Shown here piece by piece: positions 52,712 through 62,261 of a stretch of DNA of 64,000 bases. Under the pieces are notes generated by a model. That model was not told the DNA's origin and ran no database searches. It was given only the letters and a program-made list of their open reading frames with translations. Positions within the stretch are counted from its first letter, which is position 1, and each line of letters begins with the position of its first letter. The translations under genes and the position numbers were made by a program. Origin of the DNA: Caldilinea sp. CFX5 (GTDB lineage Bacteria; Chloroflexota; Anaerolineae; Caldilineales; Caldilineaceae); assembly GCA_021405325.1 (NCBI GenBank), contig QWII01000067.1:44308-108307 (forward strand), written 5' to 3'.

Positions 52712-52854
52712 ATGACAACACAGACCGTAACCGTGACATTGCCCGAAGAGCTCTATCATCGTTTCCAGGTCTCAGCCCACATGATTTGGAACAGCTACGA
52801 ATGCAAATGGATAAGCGTGTCCTGCGGCGTTCCTATGCGTTGGCGCTCCTCTTT
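52712..52854 (+). pseudogene. Deletion remnant of the HNH-partner gene at 26252
   Basis: The first 24 codons (TVTVTLPEELYHRFQVSAH) match the intact gene. After the ATG-containing tgat junction near 52785 the sequence matches only its last part (LEQLRMQMDKRVLRRSYALALL) in a shifted frame. The shared final 26 bp are identical at both loci. It ends inside the 3' end of the Bcr/CflA exporter gene. Confidence 0.8.
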
Positions 52855-54077
52855 TCCGCCCACATCATCACCAGCAACGCAAGAACACTCATCAACGCAA
52901 AGCCCCCCACCAGGGGCAACACGGTCCCATTATAACTCTGCCCAATCATCCCGCCGATGAGCGTCGAGATCAGCGTCGAAAGCGAGCCGACCACCGCCGC
53001 GCCCACGCCGGCAATATGCCCCAGCGGTTCCATCGCCCGGGCATTGAGGTTGCCAAAGAGAATGCCCACGGCAAAAAAGCCGAGCAGCAGGTAGGCCATC
53101 AACCCCCAAAGCGGCGGTTGACCGGCAAAGCCCCAGGCGATCAGCAGAAAGAGCAGCGAGAGACTGCCCAAGATCAGGAGCGCCCAGCGGCTCAAGGCCC
53201 GCATCCCAAAGCGCATGACCAACTGGGCGTTGACATACGACGCGCTGCCCAGGGCCAAAGCGAGGGTAGCAAAGTAAAAGGGAAACTGCGCGCCCAAACC
53301 ATATTGTTGCTGAAAAATCTGCGGCGCCGAGTTAAGATAGCCGACAAAGCCGCCCGAAGCCAACCCCGCCATGACCGTGTAACCCAGCGCGATCCGGTTG
53401 ATAAAGACTTCCCGAAAGGCGCCGCCGATCCGACCGACCTGAAACGGAATACGCCGCTCACTCGCCAAGGTTTCCGGTTGGCGCAGCATAAACCAGCCGC
53501 CGACCAGCAACGCCAGCAGCAGGTAGAGACCGAAAATGGCGCGCCAATGGGCCACCAATAGGATGCCCTGCCCCAACATCGGCGCGACGATGGGAACGAG
53601 GATAAAGACCGTCATGACAAAAGACATGACGCGCGCCATCGCTCGCCCGGCATATTGGTCGCGCACCAGGGCCACCGCCACACTGCGCGGCCCCGCCGCC
53701 CCGATTCCTTGCAAGAAGCGACCAATCAACATGATCTGAAAATTCCAGGCCAGAAAGGCCAGCAGCGAGCCGATGATATAAATGCCGATGCCCAGGTAGA
53801 TCGCCGGTTTGCGCCCCGTACTGTCCGAGAGGGGGCCATAGAAAATCTGGCCGATCGACAAGCCGAGAAAGATCAGCGAGACGATCAGTTGGCTGTCATT
53901 GGCCCGCTGCGCGCCCAGATCCTGGGCAATGGTCGCCAGCGCGGGGAGCATGGCGTCGATAGATAACGCGACCATCGCCGTCATGCAGGCCATGAGCGCG
54001 ACAAATTCGGCAAACGGCAGGGATGATTGGGGGGTCGTGACTGGTTTGACCGTCGTTGTGGTGTTGATTTGTGTCAT
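52833..54077 (-). CDS. Bcr/CflA-family multidrug MFS exporter
   Basis: 414 residues, 12 helices. FYGPLSDSTGRKPAIYLG is MFS motif A, and FLQGIGAAGPRSVAVALVRD is characteristic of the Bcr/CflA drug/H+ antiporters. The last five residues (RSANA) and the stop are encoded by the antisense of the HNH-partner remnant, so the natural C-terminus was replaced when that remnant arrived or was deleted. The transport part is intact. Confidence 0.85.
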   Translation of the reverse strand: MTQINTTTTVKPVTTPQSSLPFAEFVALMACMTAMVALSIDAMLPALATIAQDLGAQRANDSQLIVSLIFLGLSIGQIFYGPLSDSTGRKPAIYLGIGIYIIGSLLAFLAWNFQIMLIGRFLQGIGAAGPRSVAVALVRDQYAGRAMARVMSFVMTVFILVPIVAPMLGQGILLVAHWRAIFGLYLLLALLVGGWFMLRQPETLASERRIPFQVGRIGGAFREVFINRIALGYTVMAGLASGGFVGYLNSAPQIFQQQYGLGAQFPFYFATLALALGSASYVNAQLVMRFGMRALSRWALLILGSLSLLFLLIAWGFAGQPPLWGLMAYLLLGFFAVGILFGNLNARAMEPLGHIAGVGAAVVGSLSTLISTLIGGMIGQSYNGTVLPLVGGFALMSVLALLVMMWAEKRSANA

Positions 54078-54369
54078 GATTCGATCTTTGTAGGATTGGG
54101 TTTGTTGATCTGCCGATTGGTAAAAGTGCTCTGCATTGGGTGATCATCCTATTTAAACCGGCCTGGGGCTATTATAAACTGAAAAGCTGTGATAAACTGA
54201 AAAGCCGTGGTAACGTAAAAGCAATAGCAACGAATTCGACCCAAAGTGGGAAGCGTCGGACCTTTGCACGACATACAATGAACAATTTTCGGCGACGCGT
54301 GAGACCGTGTTTTCGATTTGTACACAAACGAACCTACAGTTATAACATGTGTCAAGGAGGGTGGTCGGC

Positions 54370-54702
54370 GTGAGCTTGGTCGTTCTGTGGGATGTCGGCG
54401 GCACGCTGGTTGAAGATGCCGTGTCATTAGAAGCTTTGGTCCACCAATGTCTCGCTGCCGCCGGGATTGCGGTCACTGCATTGAGGGCGTCCTCGTTTCA
54501 GGCCGCGGACGAAGTACTCCGGCAGCAGCAGCAAGGGCCGTTGTGGCGGACGCTTGACGACGAGAAGGCTGGTGACTTTGCCTTTGCCGCTGCCCTCTTG
54601 TACGGCTCCGGCGCATCCGATGCGCAAGTGCAGCAGGTCGCTGCTGCGATTAGTCATTATTTTGATCGGTACAGGGTGGCGCCAGGCATTCGCTCGTTGT
54701 GA
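54370..54702 (+). pseudogene. HAD-family hydrolase, 3'-truncated
   Basis: GTG 54370 with AAGGAGG nine bases upstream. It begins LVVLWDVGGTLVED, the first HAD motif, though with DVGGT where the usual second Asp would be at position three (D-x-G). The helical cap (VHQCLAAAGIAVTALRA and later QQVAAAISHYFDRY) follows. It ends at VAPGIRSL after 110 residues, where a full protein needs about 220, so motifs II-IV are missing. The 292 bp before it (54078-54369) hold only a short direct repeat of aaactgaaaagc near 54177. Confidence 0.65.
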
Positions 54703-54765
54703 TGGCTATTTCACAAATCACGCAACACGAAGCACGCAACACGAAGCACGCAAAGGGGGTGGCCA

Positions 54766-56334
54766 ATGTACGACTACATTATTGTGGGCGCCGGTTCGGC
54801 GGGCTGTGTATTGGCGAATCGGTTGACGGAAGACAGGGCGACGAAGGTGCTGTTGCTGGAGGCGGGTGGACCGGACAAGCCGCAGGCGGTTCACATCCCG
54901 GCGGCCTTTTCCAAATTGTTCAAGGGGCCGCTCGACTGGAACTATGAGACCGAAGCCGAGCCGGCCAACCACAACCGCCGCCAATACTGGCCACGCGGCA
55001 AAATGCTGGGCGGTTCCAGTTCGCTCAATGCCATGATGTATGTGCGCGGCCACGCCTGGGATTTTGACCACTGGCAGGCGCTGGGCAACGAAGGGTGGGG
55101 CTATGCCGATGTGTTGCCCTACTTTCGCAAAGCCGAAAACGCTGTTGACGATCCGTCAGGTGAATTAGGCGTTGGCGGCCCGCTCCAAGTCAGCGCCCAG
55201 CGTTCGCCTAACCCGTTGACGCCGGCTTTTGTCGAAGCCTGTGTTGCCGCCGGTTTGCCCCGCAATCCCAACTACAACGGCGCGACCCAAGATGGCGTGG
55301 CGCTGACGCAAGTGAACCAAAAGCAGGGTCAACGGTGGAGTACGGCTGCCGCCTATCTGAAACCGGCCATGCGCCGCCCTAACCTGACGGTTCATACCCA
55401 AGCCCAGGCCACCCGCATCCTTTTCCAGGGGCGGCGGGCGACGGGTGTAGCTTACTTGCACAATGGCGTCAAACAGGAGGCGCAGGCCAGCCGCGAGGTG
55501 ATCTTGTGCGGCGGCGCCGTCAATTCACCGCAACTGTTGCTCTTGTCGGGCGTGGGGTCGGCTGACCATTTACGGACGCTGGGGATCGATGTGGTGATGG
55601 ACTTGCCGGGGGTGGGGCAAAATTTGCAGGATCATCCGGCGGCGGCGGTGGCCCATGCCTGTTTGCAGCCGATCACTTTGCTCACTGCCGAAAAGATTGG
55701 TCATGTCATCAACTACTTGTTGCGCAAGCGTGGGCCGCTGACCTCCAACGTGGGTGAAGCGGTTGCGTTTTTGCGCACCCAACCTAACTTGCCGGCGCCC
55801 GACATTGAAATAATCTTTGCCCCGGTCTACTTCCTCTATCATGGCTTTGAAAGCCCCAAAGCGCATGGCTTTACACTGGGGGTGATTCTCTTGCGCCCGG
55901 AGAGCCGTGGTCACGTACAACTCCGTTCAACTGATCCGTTGGTCGCACCCGCCATACGACCTAATTATTTTGGCGAAGCCAAGGATCTACAAACAATGGT
56001 TGCCGGCATCAAGGCGGCGCGCCAGGTTGCCCAGGCCGAGCCATTGACACCCTATCGCGGCGCTGAAACTCTGCCGGGTTCAACCGCGAACGCTGACGCG
56101 GCGATTGGCGATGTGGTTCGCCGCCGCTTTCAATCGCTCTATCATCCGGTCGGCACTTGTAAAATGGGCGCTGATCCGCTGGCGGTGGTCGATAATAGCC
56201 TGCGGGTACATGGCGTTGACGGCCTGCGGGTGGTCGATGCGTCGATCATGCCGACCTTGATTGGCGGCCACACTCATGCACCGACGGTGATGATTGCCGA
56301 GAAGGCGGCGGATCTAGTGCGGAAGAGGGGTTGA
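54766..56334 (+). CDS. GMC-family FAD oxidoreductase (choline dehydrogenase-like)
   Basis: 522 residues with AAAGGGGGTGGCCA upstream. FAD-binding YDYIIVGAGSAGCVLANRL at the start, then WPRGKMLGGSSSLNAMMYVRG (GMC signature 1) near 75 and GGAVNSPQLLLLSGVG (signature 2) near 247. Catalytic His in SLYHPVGTCKMG near 464. The next active-site position reads GGHTHAPT, with His instead of the commoner Asn (GNTNAPT). The family oxidises alcohols or sugars; substrate unknown. It lacks a signal peptide. Confidence 0.85.
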   Translation: MYDYIIVGAGSAGCVLANRLTEDRATKVLLLEAGGPDKPQAVHIPAAFSKLFKGPLDWNYETEAEPANHNRRQYWPRGKMLGGSSSLNAMMYVRGHAWDFDHWQALGNEGWGYADVLPYFRKAENAVDDPSGELGVGGPLQVSAQRSPNPLTPAFVEACVAAGLPRNPNYNGATQDGVALTQVNQKQGQRWSTAAAYLKPAMRRPNLTVHTQAQATRILFQGRRATGVAYLHNGVKQEAQASREVILCGGAVNSPQLLLLSGVGSADHLRTLGIDVVMDLPGVGQNLQDHPAAAVAHACLQPITLLTAEKIGHVINYLLRKRGPLTSNVGEAVAFLRTQPNLPAPDIEIIFAPVYFLYHGFESPKAHGFTLGVILLRPESRGHVQLRSTDPLVAPAIRPNYFGEAKDLQTMVAGIKAARQVAQAEPLTPYRGAETLPGSTANADAAIGDVVRRRFQSLYHPVGTCKMGADPLAVVDNSLRVHGVDGLRVVDASIMPTLIGGHTHAPTVMIAEKAADLVRKRG

Positions 56335-56336
56335 AC

Positions 56337-56371
56337 CACAAACCGGGTTTCTGCCGGAAACCCGGTTTGTG
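56337..56371. terminator. Bidirectional 15-bp stem-loop
   Basis: cacaaaccgggtttc (56337-56351) and gaaacccggtttgtg (56357-56371) with a 5-base loop, between the convergent GMC and histidine-kinase genes. Confidence 0.75.
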
Positions 56372-56380
56372 ATCGGCTAC

Positions 56381-58306
56381 TTATCCGAGCAAAATGCGAT
56401 TGGCCTGCACCGAGTTGAGCGGCAAGCGAACATGAAAGGTGCTGCCTTGATCCGGGCCAGGTGACGCGGCGGTGACGGACCCATCCAGGGTGTGTACCAG
56501 TTTTTTGACAATGCTCAAACCGAGACCCAGGCCGCGGCGGGTATCGACATTGCTGGCGCGGTAGAAAAGTTCAAAGATTTTGGTCAGTTCGTCATGCGGG
56601 ATGCCGATGCCCCGGTCAATGACCCGGATGACCAATTCGTCGCTGGTGTGTTCACAGACCACCTGAATCGGCGCTTCCGGCTCGGAGAATTTGATGGCGT
56701 TGACGATGAGGTTAAAGAGCGTGCGCTTGACAATTTCCAGATCGGTGGTGACAAGCATCGTACTATCGGGATAGACAAAGGTGATCCCACTGTTCTGTTG
56801 CAATTCGCGAATGAGAATTTGCTCCAATTGCCGACAGAAATCGTTAAAGCGGTAGCCGGCATACTCTGGAACCACTTCATTCGAGGTGTTAATGGCAAAG
56901 ATGTCCTGCAACATGTCGGTCAGATAGAGAATCTGCTCGCGCACACGGTTCCGATAGAGCAGCCGCTTTTCCGGCGAGAGCCGATCGGCGCGGTCGCCAC
57001 AGAGCATCTCCATCGATAAGCTGATAATGCTCAACGGCGTGCGAAACTCATGGGAAGCGGTGTTGATGATGTGGGTCTTTAGTTGTTGCAACTCTGCTTC
57101 ATGCACCAGCGCCCGTTCTAGCTCCTGCGCCAGGTGGGTCTCGCGATCCAATGAAGCCCGCAGCGCCGATGTGCGTTCTTGCACCTGCCGTTCCAACTCG
57201 GCGGTCAATCGTTTGGAAAAGGCGCTCTCCCGGCGCATGGTTTCGATCTCTTGTTCCAACTCCAGGGTACTCAGGCGGGTTTTGTTTTGCAGGCTGAGCA
57301 CGCCGTCGCGGATGGTGTAGAAGTGCTGAAAGTGGGTCAACCCTTTGGCAAAATCGCCGGTGGCTTGATAGACCTGCGCCAGCGCTTCATGGGCTTCATA
57401 TTCGAACATCCGCTGTCCTTGGGCGATAGCGGCGGTTAGCGCCGTTTCCAGATGTTCAATCGCCGCGTGATACGCCCCTTCCGCCCCGGCCAGCCGACCA
57501 AGTTCCAGATGCACGAGCATTTCCACATAGCGATCCTGCTCCGTACGGGCTAAGGTCATCGCCTGTTCCAGATAGGTGCGGGCGGCGGCGAAATTGCCCA
57601 GGTGAACATAGGCGGCGCCTATATTGCTGTAGATCAGGTGGAGAATAATGCCGCGCACCCCAATCGCTTCGCTTTTTTGTAGCGCCTGGAAACCGTAGTA
57701 GAGCGCTGTTTCATAGTCGCTCAACATCTCATAGGCATTGCACAAATTGGTGAGCGCGGTCGCTTCGCCCAACTGATCGCCCACCTCCTGGAAGATGCGC
57801 AGGCTGGTGGCGAGCGCGCTAATGGCCTTTTCCTGGTCGCCGCTAAAGGAGTAGACCAGGCCACGGCCCAGATGCGCACTCGCTTCGTTGCGCCGATCCA
57901 TCTGTTCTTTGCTGGCCTGTTGTTGGCGGATGAAATAGCGCAAGCCATCGACATATTGACCGAGCAGCGTATAGGCATGGCCGATCTGACCGAGAACTTG
58001 CGGCAAGAAAGCGGCGGTCGGCAAGTTTTTGCTCACAGCGACGGCTTGCAGACCATAGTTGATGGCGGCGCTATAATCGGCCAGTTGCAGAGAACAGCGG
58101 CTCAGGATGGTTAGACTTTCCCCCATGCTGAGGTGATTGGCGGCGTCCTGGCGTTCGTCACTTTCCGCCAGCGCTAATGCCTCTTCGGCCAACAAGCGCG
58201 CGGTCATTGGGTCGCTCCATTGGAGCGTCGCCGCTTCTTGATTGAGGGTGTTCATGATGAGCGACGGCTCGACCGCCGCTGTGTTGGGCGCAAGTACATT
58301 GACCAT
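56381..58306 (-). CDS. TPR sensor histidine kinase
   Basis: 641 residues from ATG 58306 (a later ATG at 58255 is possible). Residues about 20-330 are six or seven TPR pairs (ALGRGLVYSFSGDQEKAISAL, ALTNLCNAYEMLSDYETAL). A coiled-coil (LSTLELEQEIETMRRES to LERQVQERTSALRA) leads to HisKA SHEFRTPL with H419. The ATPase has NLIVNAIKF, DRGIGIP and GLGLGLSIV. There is no membrane segment, so it is a cytoplasmic sensor. No response regulator is adjacent. Confidence 0.85.
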   Translation of the reverse strand: MVNVLAPNTAAVEPSLIMNTLNQEAATLQWSDPMTARLLAEEALALAESDERQDAANHLSMGESLTILSRCSLQLADYSAAINYGLQAVAVSKNLPTAAFLPQVLGQIGHAYTLLGQYVDGLRYFIRQQQASKEQMDRRNEASAHLGRGLVYSFSGDQEKAISALATSLRIFQEVGDQLGEATALTNLCNAYEMLSDYETALYYGFQALQKSEAIGVRGIILHLIYSNIGAAYVHLGNFAAARTYLEQAMTLARTEQDRYVEMLVHLELGRLAGAEGAYHAAIEHLETALTAAIAQGQRMFEYEAHEALAQVYQATGDFAKGLTHFQHFYTIRDGVLSLQNKTRLSTLELEQEIETMRRESAFSKRLTAELERQVQERTSALRASLDRETHLAQELERALVHEAELQQLKTHIINTASHEFRTPLSIISLSMEMLCGDRADRLSPEKRLLYRNRVREQILYLTDMLQDIFAINTSNEVVPEYAGYRFNDFCRQLEQILIRELQQNSGITFVYPDSTMLVTTDLEIVKRTLFNLIVNAIKFSEPEAPIQVVCEHTSDELVIRVIDRGIGIPHDELTKIFELFYRASNVDTRRGLGLGLSIVKKLVHTLDGSVTAASPGPDQGSTFHVRLPLNSVQANRILLG

Positions 58307-58439
58307 AGTGCGCCCATTATACCGAGCAACGCACGGCAAAACAATGCTACGGCGGTACTAATCTGGCCCTACTACATTTCGCCTGCGCCGTACACCATTC
58401 GGTGATTTTTCTAATCGAAAGGTATTAGGTGGTACTATG

Positions 58440-58508
58440 GAGATTAAGAGATTGAGAGATTCAGCGATTCTGTTGGTCAGCCGCGCTGAATCTCCCAATC
58501 TCTCAATC
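58440..58508. repeat. Hairpin of gagagatt/aatctctc words
   Basis: gagattaagagattgaga... at 58440-58466 pairs with ...aatctcccaatctctcaatc at 58484-58508, between the cyclase stop and the histidine-kinase gene. Same kind of wording as the hairpin at 16134. Confidence 0.7.
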
Positions 58509-58518
58509 GCGCCCCACG

Positions 58519-59148
58519 TTACAGAACCGCCACAGCCCGCACCGGCGACCCATCACCGGCTTGCACCTTGAGCGGCAGTGCAATAAAGGTCACTTGCGCC
58601 GGCAGTTGAGCCAAGTGGGCCAGGCATTCGACAATGACAATCTGGCCGCGCAGGAGAATTTGGTGAACATCACGCAATTCGTCTCGATCCGCCAACGATG
58701 CCACCGAAGGTGTTTGGACGCCCACCAGCCAGACCCCGCGCGCCACCAACCAGTGCGCTAACTCACGAGAGATGCGCGGAAAGTGGGTGCGATAGTCGGG
58801 CAACGCGGCATGGGCGTCCCAATCGGTGCGCAGGAGGAGACGGCTGCCGGCGCCAATTTGCTCGGCATAGGGCGCCAGGTCGTCAACGGTGATCAAACTG
58901 TCGGGCGCTTTGTGGGTCAGATCGGCGACGAGGGCTGGGCCGATACATTTGCGTAGATCCCACTGATCAATGGTCGCGCCGCCATCGAGAAAATGCAAGG
59001 GGGCATCCATGTGGGTGCCGGCGTGGCTATAGAGCTTTAGGTTGGTAGTATTATAACCATCGCTGGCGATCCGGGTATGCGGATGGATCTCCACCCCGCG
59101 CATCCCGTGATAGAGGGTTAGGGTTAGATCAACAATGGCGCCATTCAT
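58519..59148 (-). CDS. Cyclase / kynurenine-formamidase-like hydrolase
   Basis: 209 residues from ATG 59148, the usual length of KynB-like enzymes. Metal motif SHAGTHMDAPLHF near residues 38-50 is complete (HxGTHxDxPxHF). The later LLLRTDWDAH and VGVQTPSVA match the family. Metal-dependent amide or lactone hydrolysis in the cytoplasm; substrate unknown. No tryptophan-degradation genes are nearby, so kynurenine is not assumed. It is divergent from the metallohydrolase gene at 59338. Confidence 0.8.
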   Translation of the reverse strand: MNGAIVDLTLTLYHGMRGVEIHPHTRIASDGYNTTNLKLYSHAGTHMDAPLHFLDGGATIDQWDLRKCIGPALVADLTHKAPDSLITVDDLAPYAEQIGAGSRLLLRTDWDAHAALPDYRTHFPRISRELAHWLVARGVWLVGVQTPSVASLADRDELRDVHQILLRGQIVIVECLAHLAQLPAQVTFIALPLKVQAGDGSPVRAVAVL

Positions 59149-59277
59149 CGTCTGTTCTCTCTTTCTCATTGCTATTGACTTGGGGCTGGTTGCTTGCGCT
59201 TTGACTGTTGTTGTCCAAGTATAGCCAATCGGGTATGATGTAGACAAACGCGTTTACTTACATTGCGATTCAACGAA

Positions 59278-59309
59278 AGAAACTGGGTTTTGCCAAAAAC
59301 CCGGTTTCT
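59278..59309. repeat. Stem-loop in the divergent spacer
   Basis: agaaactgggtttt and aaaacccggtttct are inverted around a short loop, upstream of the metallohydrolase gene. The arm wording is close to that of the terminator at 56337. Confidence 0.6.
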
Positions 59310-59337
59310 GAAGCATCATACCAGCACTGGAGGAGCC

Positions 59338-62019
59338 ATGAAACCACCTGTCTCACCCTATTTCACCCCCGTTCCGCTAACCAGCGCCTATACGGTTGAC
59401 CAACAAACCTTGACCGATGGTCTGCGCGCGCCGCGCGATCTAGGGCCGTTAACGGGCCAGCAGAGCTTTTGCGGCATCCCCTTTGCGCTGGGGCAACCGG
59501 GGGAAAAGAATGTGATTCTGCTGGACAAACAAGCAGTCGTTGTTGATCTTGCTCCCGCCCTGACCAGTAACGGCGGCATCACCTATGTGGTTTTCCTCCA
59601 TGCGGTCGAAGATCGCGTCACCACCTATTGGCCGGGATTGGCCGACTTTTCGGTTGACGGCAATGAACTGGGCGATCTGGTGGCGGACTATGCGCTGGAA
59701 TATGCTGACGGCACGGTAGAAACCACATCCATCCTGCGTCGTTTTGCTATTCAACAGAGCCGCATTGCCTGGGGCGCCAGCGCCTTTGCCGCTATTCCGG
59801 CGCTCAAACCGGGTGTCTTTGCTACCTTGACTGAAGAGAAAATTGCCGGCCATCCTCCCTCTAGTGACTATGGGCGCGGCGAGACCCGCCACGTCTCCGG
59901 GCGCGAACGTTCGGCGGATCGCCTCTGGCTCTATGCCCTACCCAATCCGCATCCGGCGAAACCGGTCCGCCGCATCCTCTGTACCCCACAAAAAGAGCGG
60001 GCCGTCATCTATGGCGTTACGCTGACCACGGTAACAGAGCACCCCTTGCGCGCCGGTGTACGCCGCAAAGCGCGCCTGACCCTGCCGCCTGGCGTCAAGC
60101 TTAACAAACTGGGCGAAGCGGAAGGGCTGCAAATCGATCTCGGCGTGGTTATTTCCGCCCGCGCCGCATTGGACTATGATCATGCTCGCTGGCTCAGTGG
60201 CGAACCAGTGGTGCAACCGGTCAGGTCTGAACAAGCGGTCATCGTTGAATATGCGGCCCATCCGCAGGCTAAACTCTATGTACCCACCGGCGCTGACACG
60301 CAGCAGGTCTATGATCTGGCCGCGGTGCGCGACACCGCGGCGACTGAGCCTGTCACCGCGGCGACTGAGCTTGGCAACGCGGCGACTGAGCTTGTCGAAG
60401 TGCCGACTGAGCTTGACTTCGACGAGCTCAGTCGAGTCGTCGAAGTCGCCCCGGCGCACCGCCCGGTGGCTGTGCGGGCGGTCGAGCAAACGAGCGGGCA
60501 GCCAGTGCCGGTGCGCATCCATTTGCATGGCGCCCATGGTGAATACCTCCCGCCGCGTGGCAACCATCGCAAGGTCAACCCCTACTGGTTTGAAGATAAC
60601 TATGGTGAATTTGTCAACCAGTATAACCAATATGCTTATATTTTGGGGGAATGTATTGTTGACCTGCCGCTGGGCGATGTTTATGTCGAGATCACCAAAG
60701 GCTATGAATGCAAGCCGGTGCGCACCCGCATCACCATCACCCCGGAGACCGAGACCCTGACCTTTGCATTGGAAAAGGTTCTCCACTGGCGCGAACGGGG
60801 TTGGGTGACGGCGGACACCCATGTCCATTTCCTCAGCCCAAGCACGGCGCTCTTGGAAGGGCAGGCCGAAGGGGTGCATGTGGTTAACCTACTGGCGAGT
60901 CAATGGGGTGAGATGTTTAGCAACGTCACCGACTTTGATGGCCGCACTACATTGGGCGCCAAAGACTTTGGCGGCGATGGCGAGTTTCTGGTGCGCGTCG
61001 GCACCGAGAACCGGATGCAGACGTTGGGCCACATCTCCCTACTCGGCTATAGTGGCCGGATGATCCACCCGCTCTGCACCGGCGGTCCCTCCGAGTCGGC
61101 TATTGGCGATCCGCAAGAGGTGACCATGGCCGAGTGGGCGCAGCGCTGTATCGACCAGGGTGGCCTTGTGGTGATGCCTCATGCGCCCAATCCCCAACTA
61201 GAGCGGGCGGCGGACATTGTACTGGATCTGGTTCACGCCATTGAGTTGATGACCTTTAACCCGCTCAATAGCAATAACATCCAGGTCAACCCCTATGGCC
61301 TTGCCGACTGGTATCGCTATCTCAACCTGGGCTATCAAGTCCCGCTCTCCGGCGGTTCGGACAAGATGGCGGCTTCTTCGCTCCTGGGCGGCATCCGCAC
61401 CTATACCCAGTTGGGCAACGTGGCCTTTACCTATGAGAACTGGATGGCGGCGATGAAACGGGGCAACACCTTTGTCACCGTCGGACCGCTGGTGGAGTTG
61501 CACGTTGAAGGCGTAGCGCCCGGCGGCAGGCTCCAGTTGCCGGCCACCGGCGGCACGGTCAATGTGACCTGGAAAGTCGAGTCGGTCAGCCTGCCAATTG
61601 ATGCAGTTGAAATTGTCGTCGGTGGTTTTGCTCTGGAACAGACCACGCTGGATAAAGCATTGACCGCCAGCGGCAGCACGCAGGTCACGGTGAATAATTC
61701 CACCTGGATCGCCGTGCGTGTGCGCGGTAGCTACAAAGGCCAACGGGGCGAAATTGCCGCCCATACCAGCGCTGTGCAAGTACTCGTCGAAGGCAAGCCG
61801 CTCTTCTCGCCCAAAGACGCGGTGGCGGTTCTCGAACAGATCGAGGGCGCCATCGCCTATGTCGATACTATCGCACCCCGTCCCGCCGCTCAGCGCTTCA
61901 AACAGATGCGCGCCACCCTGGAAGCCGCCTACAACCGCCTCCACCAGCGCATGCACGCCAACGGCCTCTTCCATCGCCACACACCGTTGCATGAACATGG
62001 ACAGGCGCGGGAGCATTAG
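59338..62019 (+). CDS. CehA/McbA-like metallohydrolase with repeat-expanded linker
   Basis: 893 residues from ATG 59338 with TGGAGGAGCC upstream. The N-terminal 320 residues are beta-rich and of unknown role. After a repeat-coded linker (about 332-370) and a beta-sandwich, the PHP-like hydrolase starts at WVTADTHVHFLS near 505, with the VVMPHAPNP and LSGGSDKM metal ligands following, as in CehA/McbA metal-dependent esterases. No signal peptide is evident. Divergent from the cyclase gene, so both may act on one family of esters or amides. Confidence 0.7.
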   Translation: MKPPVSPYFTPVPLTSAYTVDQQTLTDGLRAPRDLGPLTGQQSFCGIPFALGQPGEKNVILLDKQAVVVDLAPALTSNGGITYVVFLHAVEDRVTTYWPGLADFSVDGNELGDLVADYALEYADGTVETTSILRRFAIQQSRIAWGASAFAAIPALKPGVFATLTEEKIAGHPPSSDYGRGETRHVSGRERSADRLWLYALPNPHPAKPVRRILCTPQKERAVIYGVTLTTVTEHPLRAGVRRKARLTLPPGVKLNKLGEAEGLQIDLGVVISARAALDYDHARWLSGEPVVQPVRSEQAVIVEYAAHPQAKLYVPTGADTQQVYDLAAVRDTAATEPVTAATELGNAATELVEVPTELDFDELSRVVEVAPAHRPVAVRAVEQTSGQPVPVRIHLHGAHGEYLPPRGNHRKVNPYWFEDNYGEFVNQYNQYAYILGECIVDLPLGDVYVEITKGYECKPVRTRITITPETETLTFALEKVLHWRERGWVTADTHVHFLSPSTALLEGQAEGVHVVNLLASQWGEMFSNVTDFDGRTTLGAKDFGGDGEFLVRVGTENRMQTLGHISLLGYSGRMIHPLCTGGPSESAIGDPQEVTMAEWAQRCIDQGGLVVMPHAPNPQLERAADIVLDLVHAIELMTFNPLNSNNIQVNPYGLADWYRYLNLGYQVPLSGGSDKMAASSLLGGIRTYTQLGNVAFTYENWMAAMKRGNTFVTVGPLVELHVEGVAPGGRLQLPATGGTVNVTWKVESVSLPIDAVEIVVGGFALEQTTLDKALTASGSTQVTVNNSTWIAVRVRGSYKGQRGEIAAHTSAVQVLVEGKPLFSPKDAVAVLEQIEGAIAYVDTIAPRPAAQRFKQMRATLEAAYNRLHQRMHANGLFHRHTPLHEHGQAREH
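60334..60450 (+). repeat. In-frame 21-bp tandem repeat of the GAGCTTGTC family
   Basis: Units start at 60334, 60355, 60376 and 60397 and encode TAATEPV, TAATELG, NAATELV and EVPTELD. The third and fourth units carry gagcttgtcgaag, which is also the core of the repeats at 63881. The last part folds back as a cgacgagctcagtcgagtcgtcg palindrome. Confidence 0.85.
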
Positions 62020-62020
62020 A

Positions 62021-62128
62021 GAGAGACATGAGACAAGGAGACAGGAGACAGGAGACACGAGAAATCGACGATTATGTCTCGTGTCTCGTGTCTCGTGTCT
62101 CGTGTCTCGTGTCTCGTGTCTCGTGTCT
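62021..62128. repeat. Hairpin with seven-copy GTCTCGT array
   Basis: Left: imperfect gagacaggagacaggagacacgag words (62023-62062). Right: tandem gtctcgt from about 62076 to 62128, more than seven copies. It directly follows the metallohydrolase stop and precedes the sigma factor gene; a likely terminator or slippage hot spot. Confidence 0.85.
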
Positions 62129-62261
62129 ATCATGTAAATCTTGTCATCGAATTGATAGTAATCTGACATTCAAAAGGCGGGAACCCGACGTAGCATTTCT
62201 GGTATGCTTGCTGTTTGTGCAACCAAATGTAAGGGATTGAGGAACAGCGCAAAGGCGACCC

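Noticed and set aside
53016..53561. 181-residue frame opposite the Bcr/CflA exporter
   Set aside because: Antisense shadow with very high Arg, Gln and Lys and no family resemblance.
59263..59337. 25-residue upstream extension of the metallohydrolase
   Set aside because: It runs through a stem-loop and has no ribosome site, whereas ATG 59338 has TGGAGGAGCC.
62076..62128. Tandem GTCTCGT array as a CRISPR array
   Set aside because: The units are contiguous, with no spacers; it is a microsatellite arm of a hairpin.
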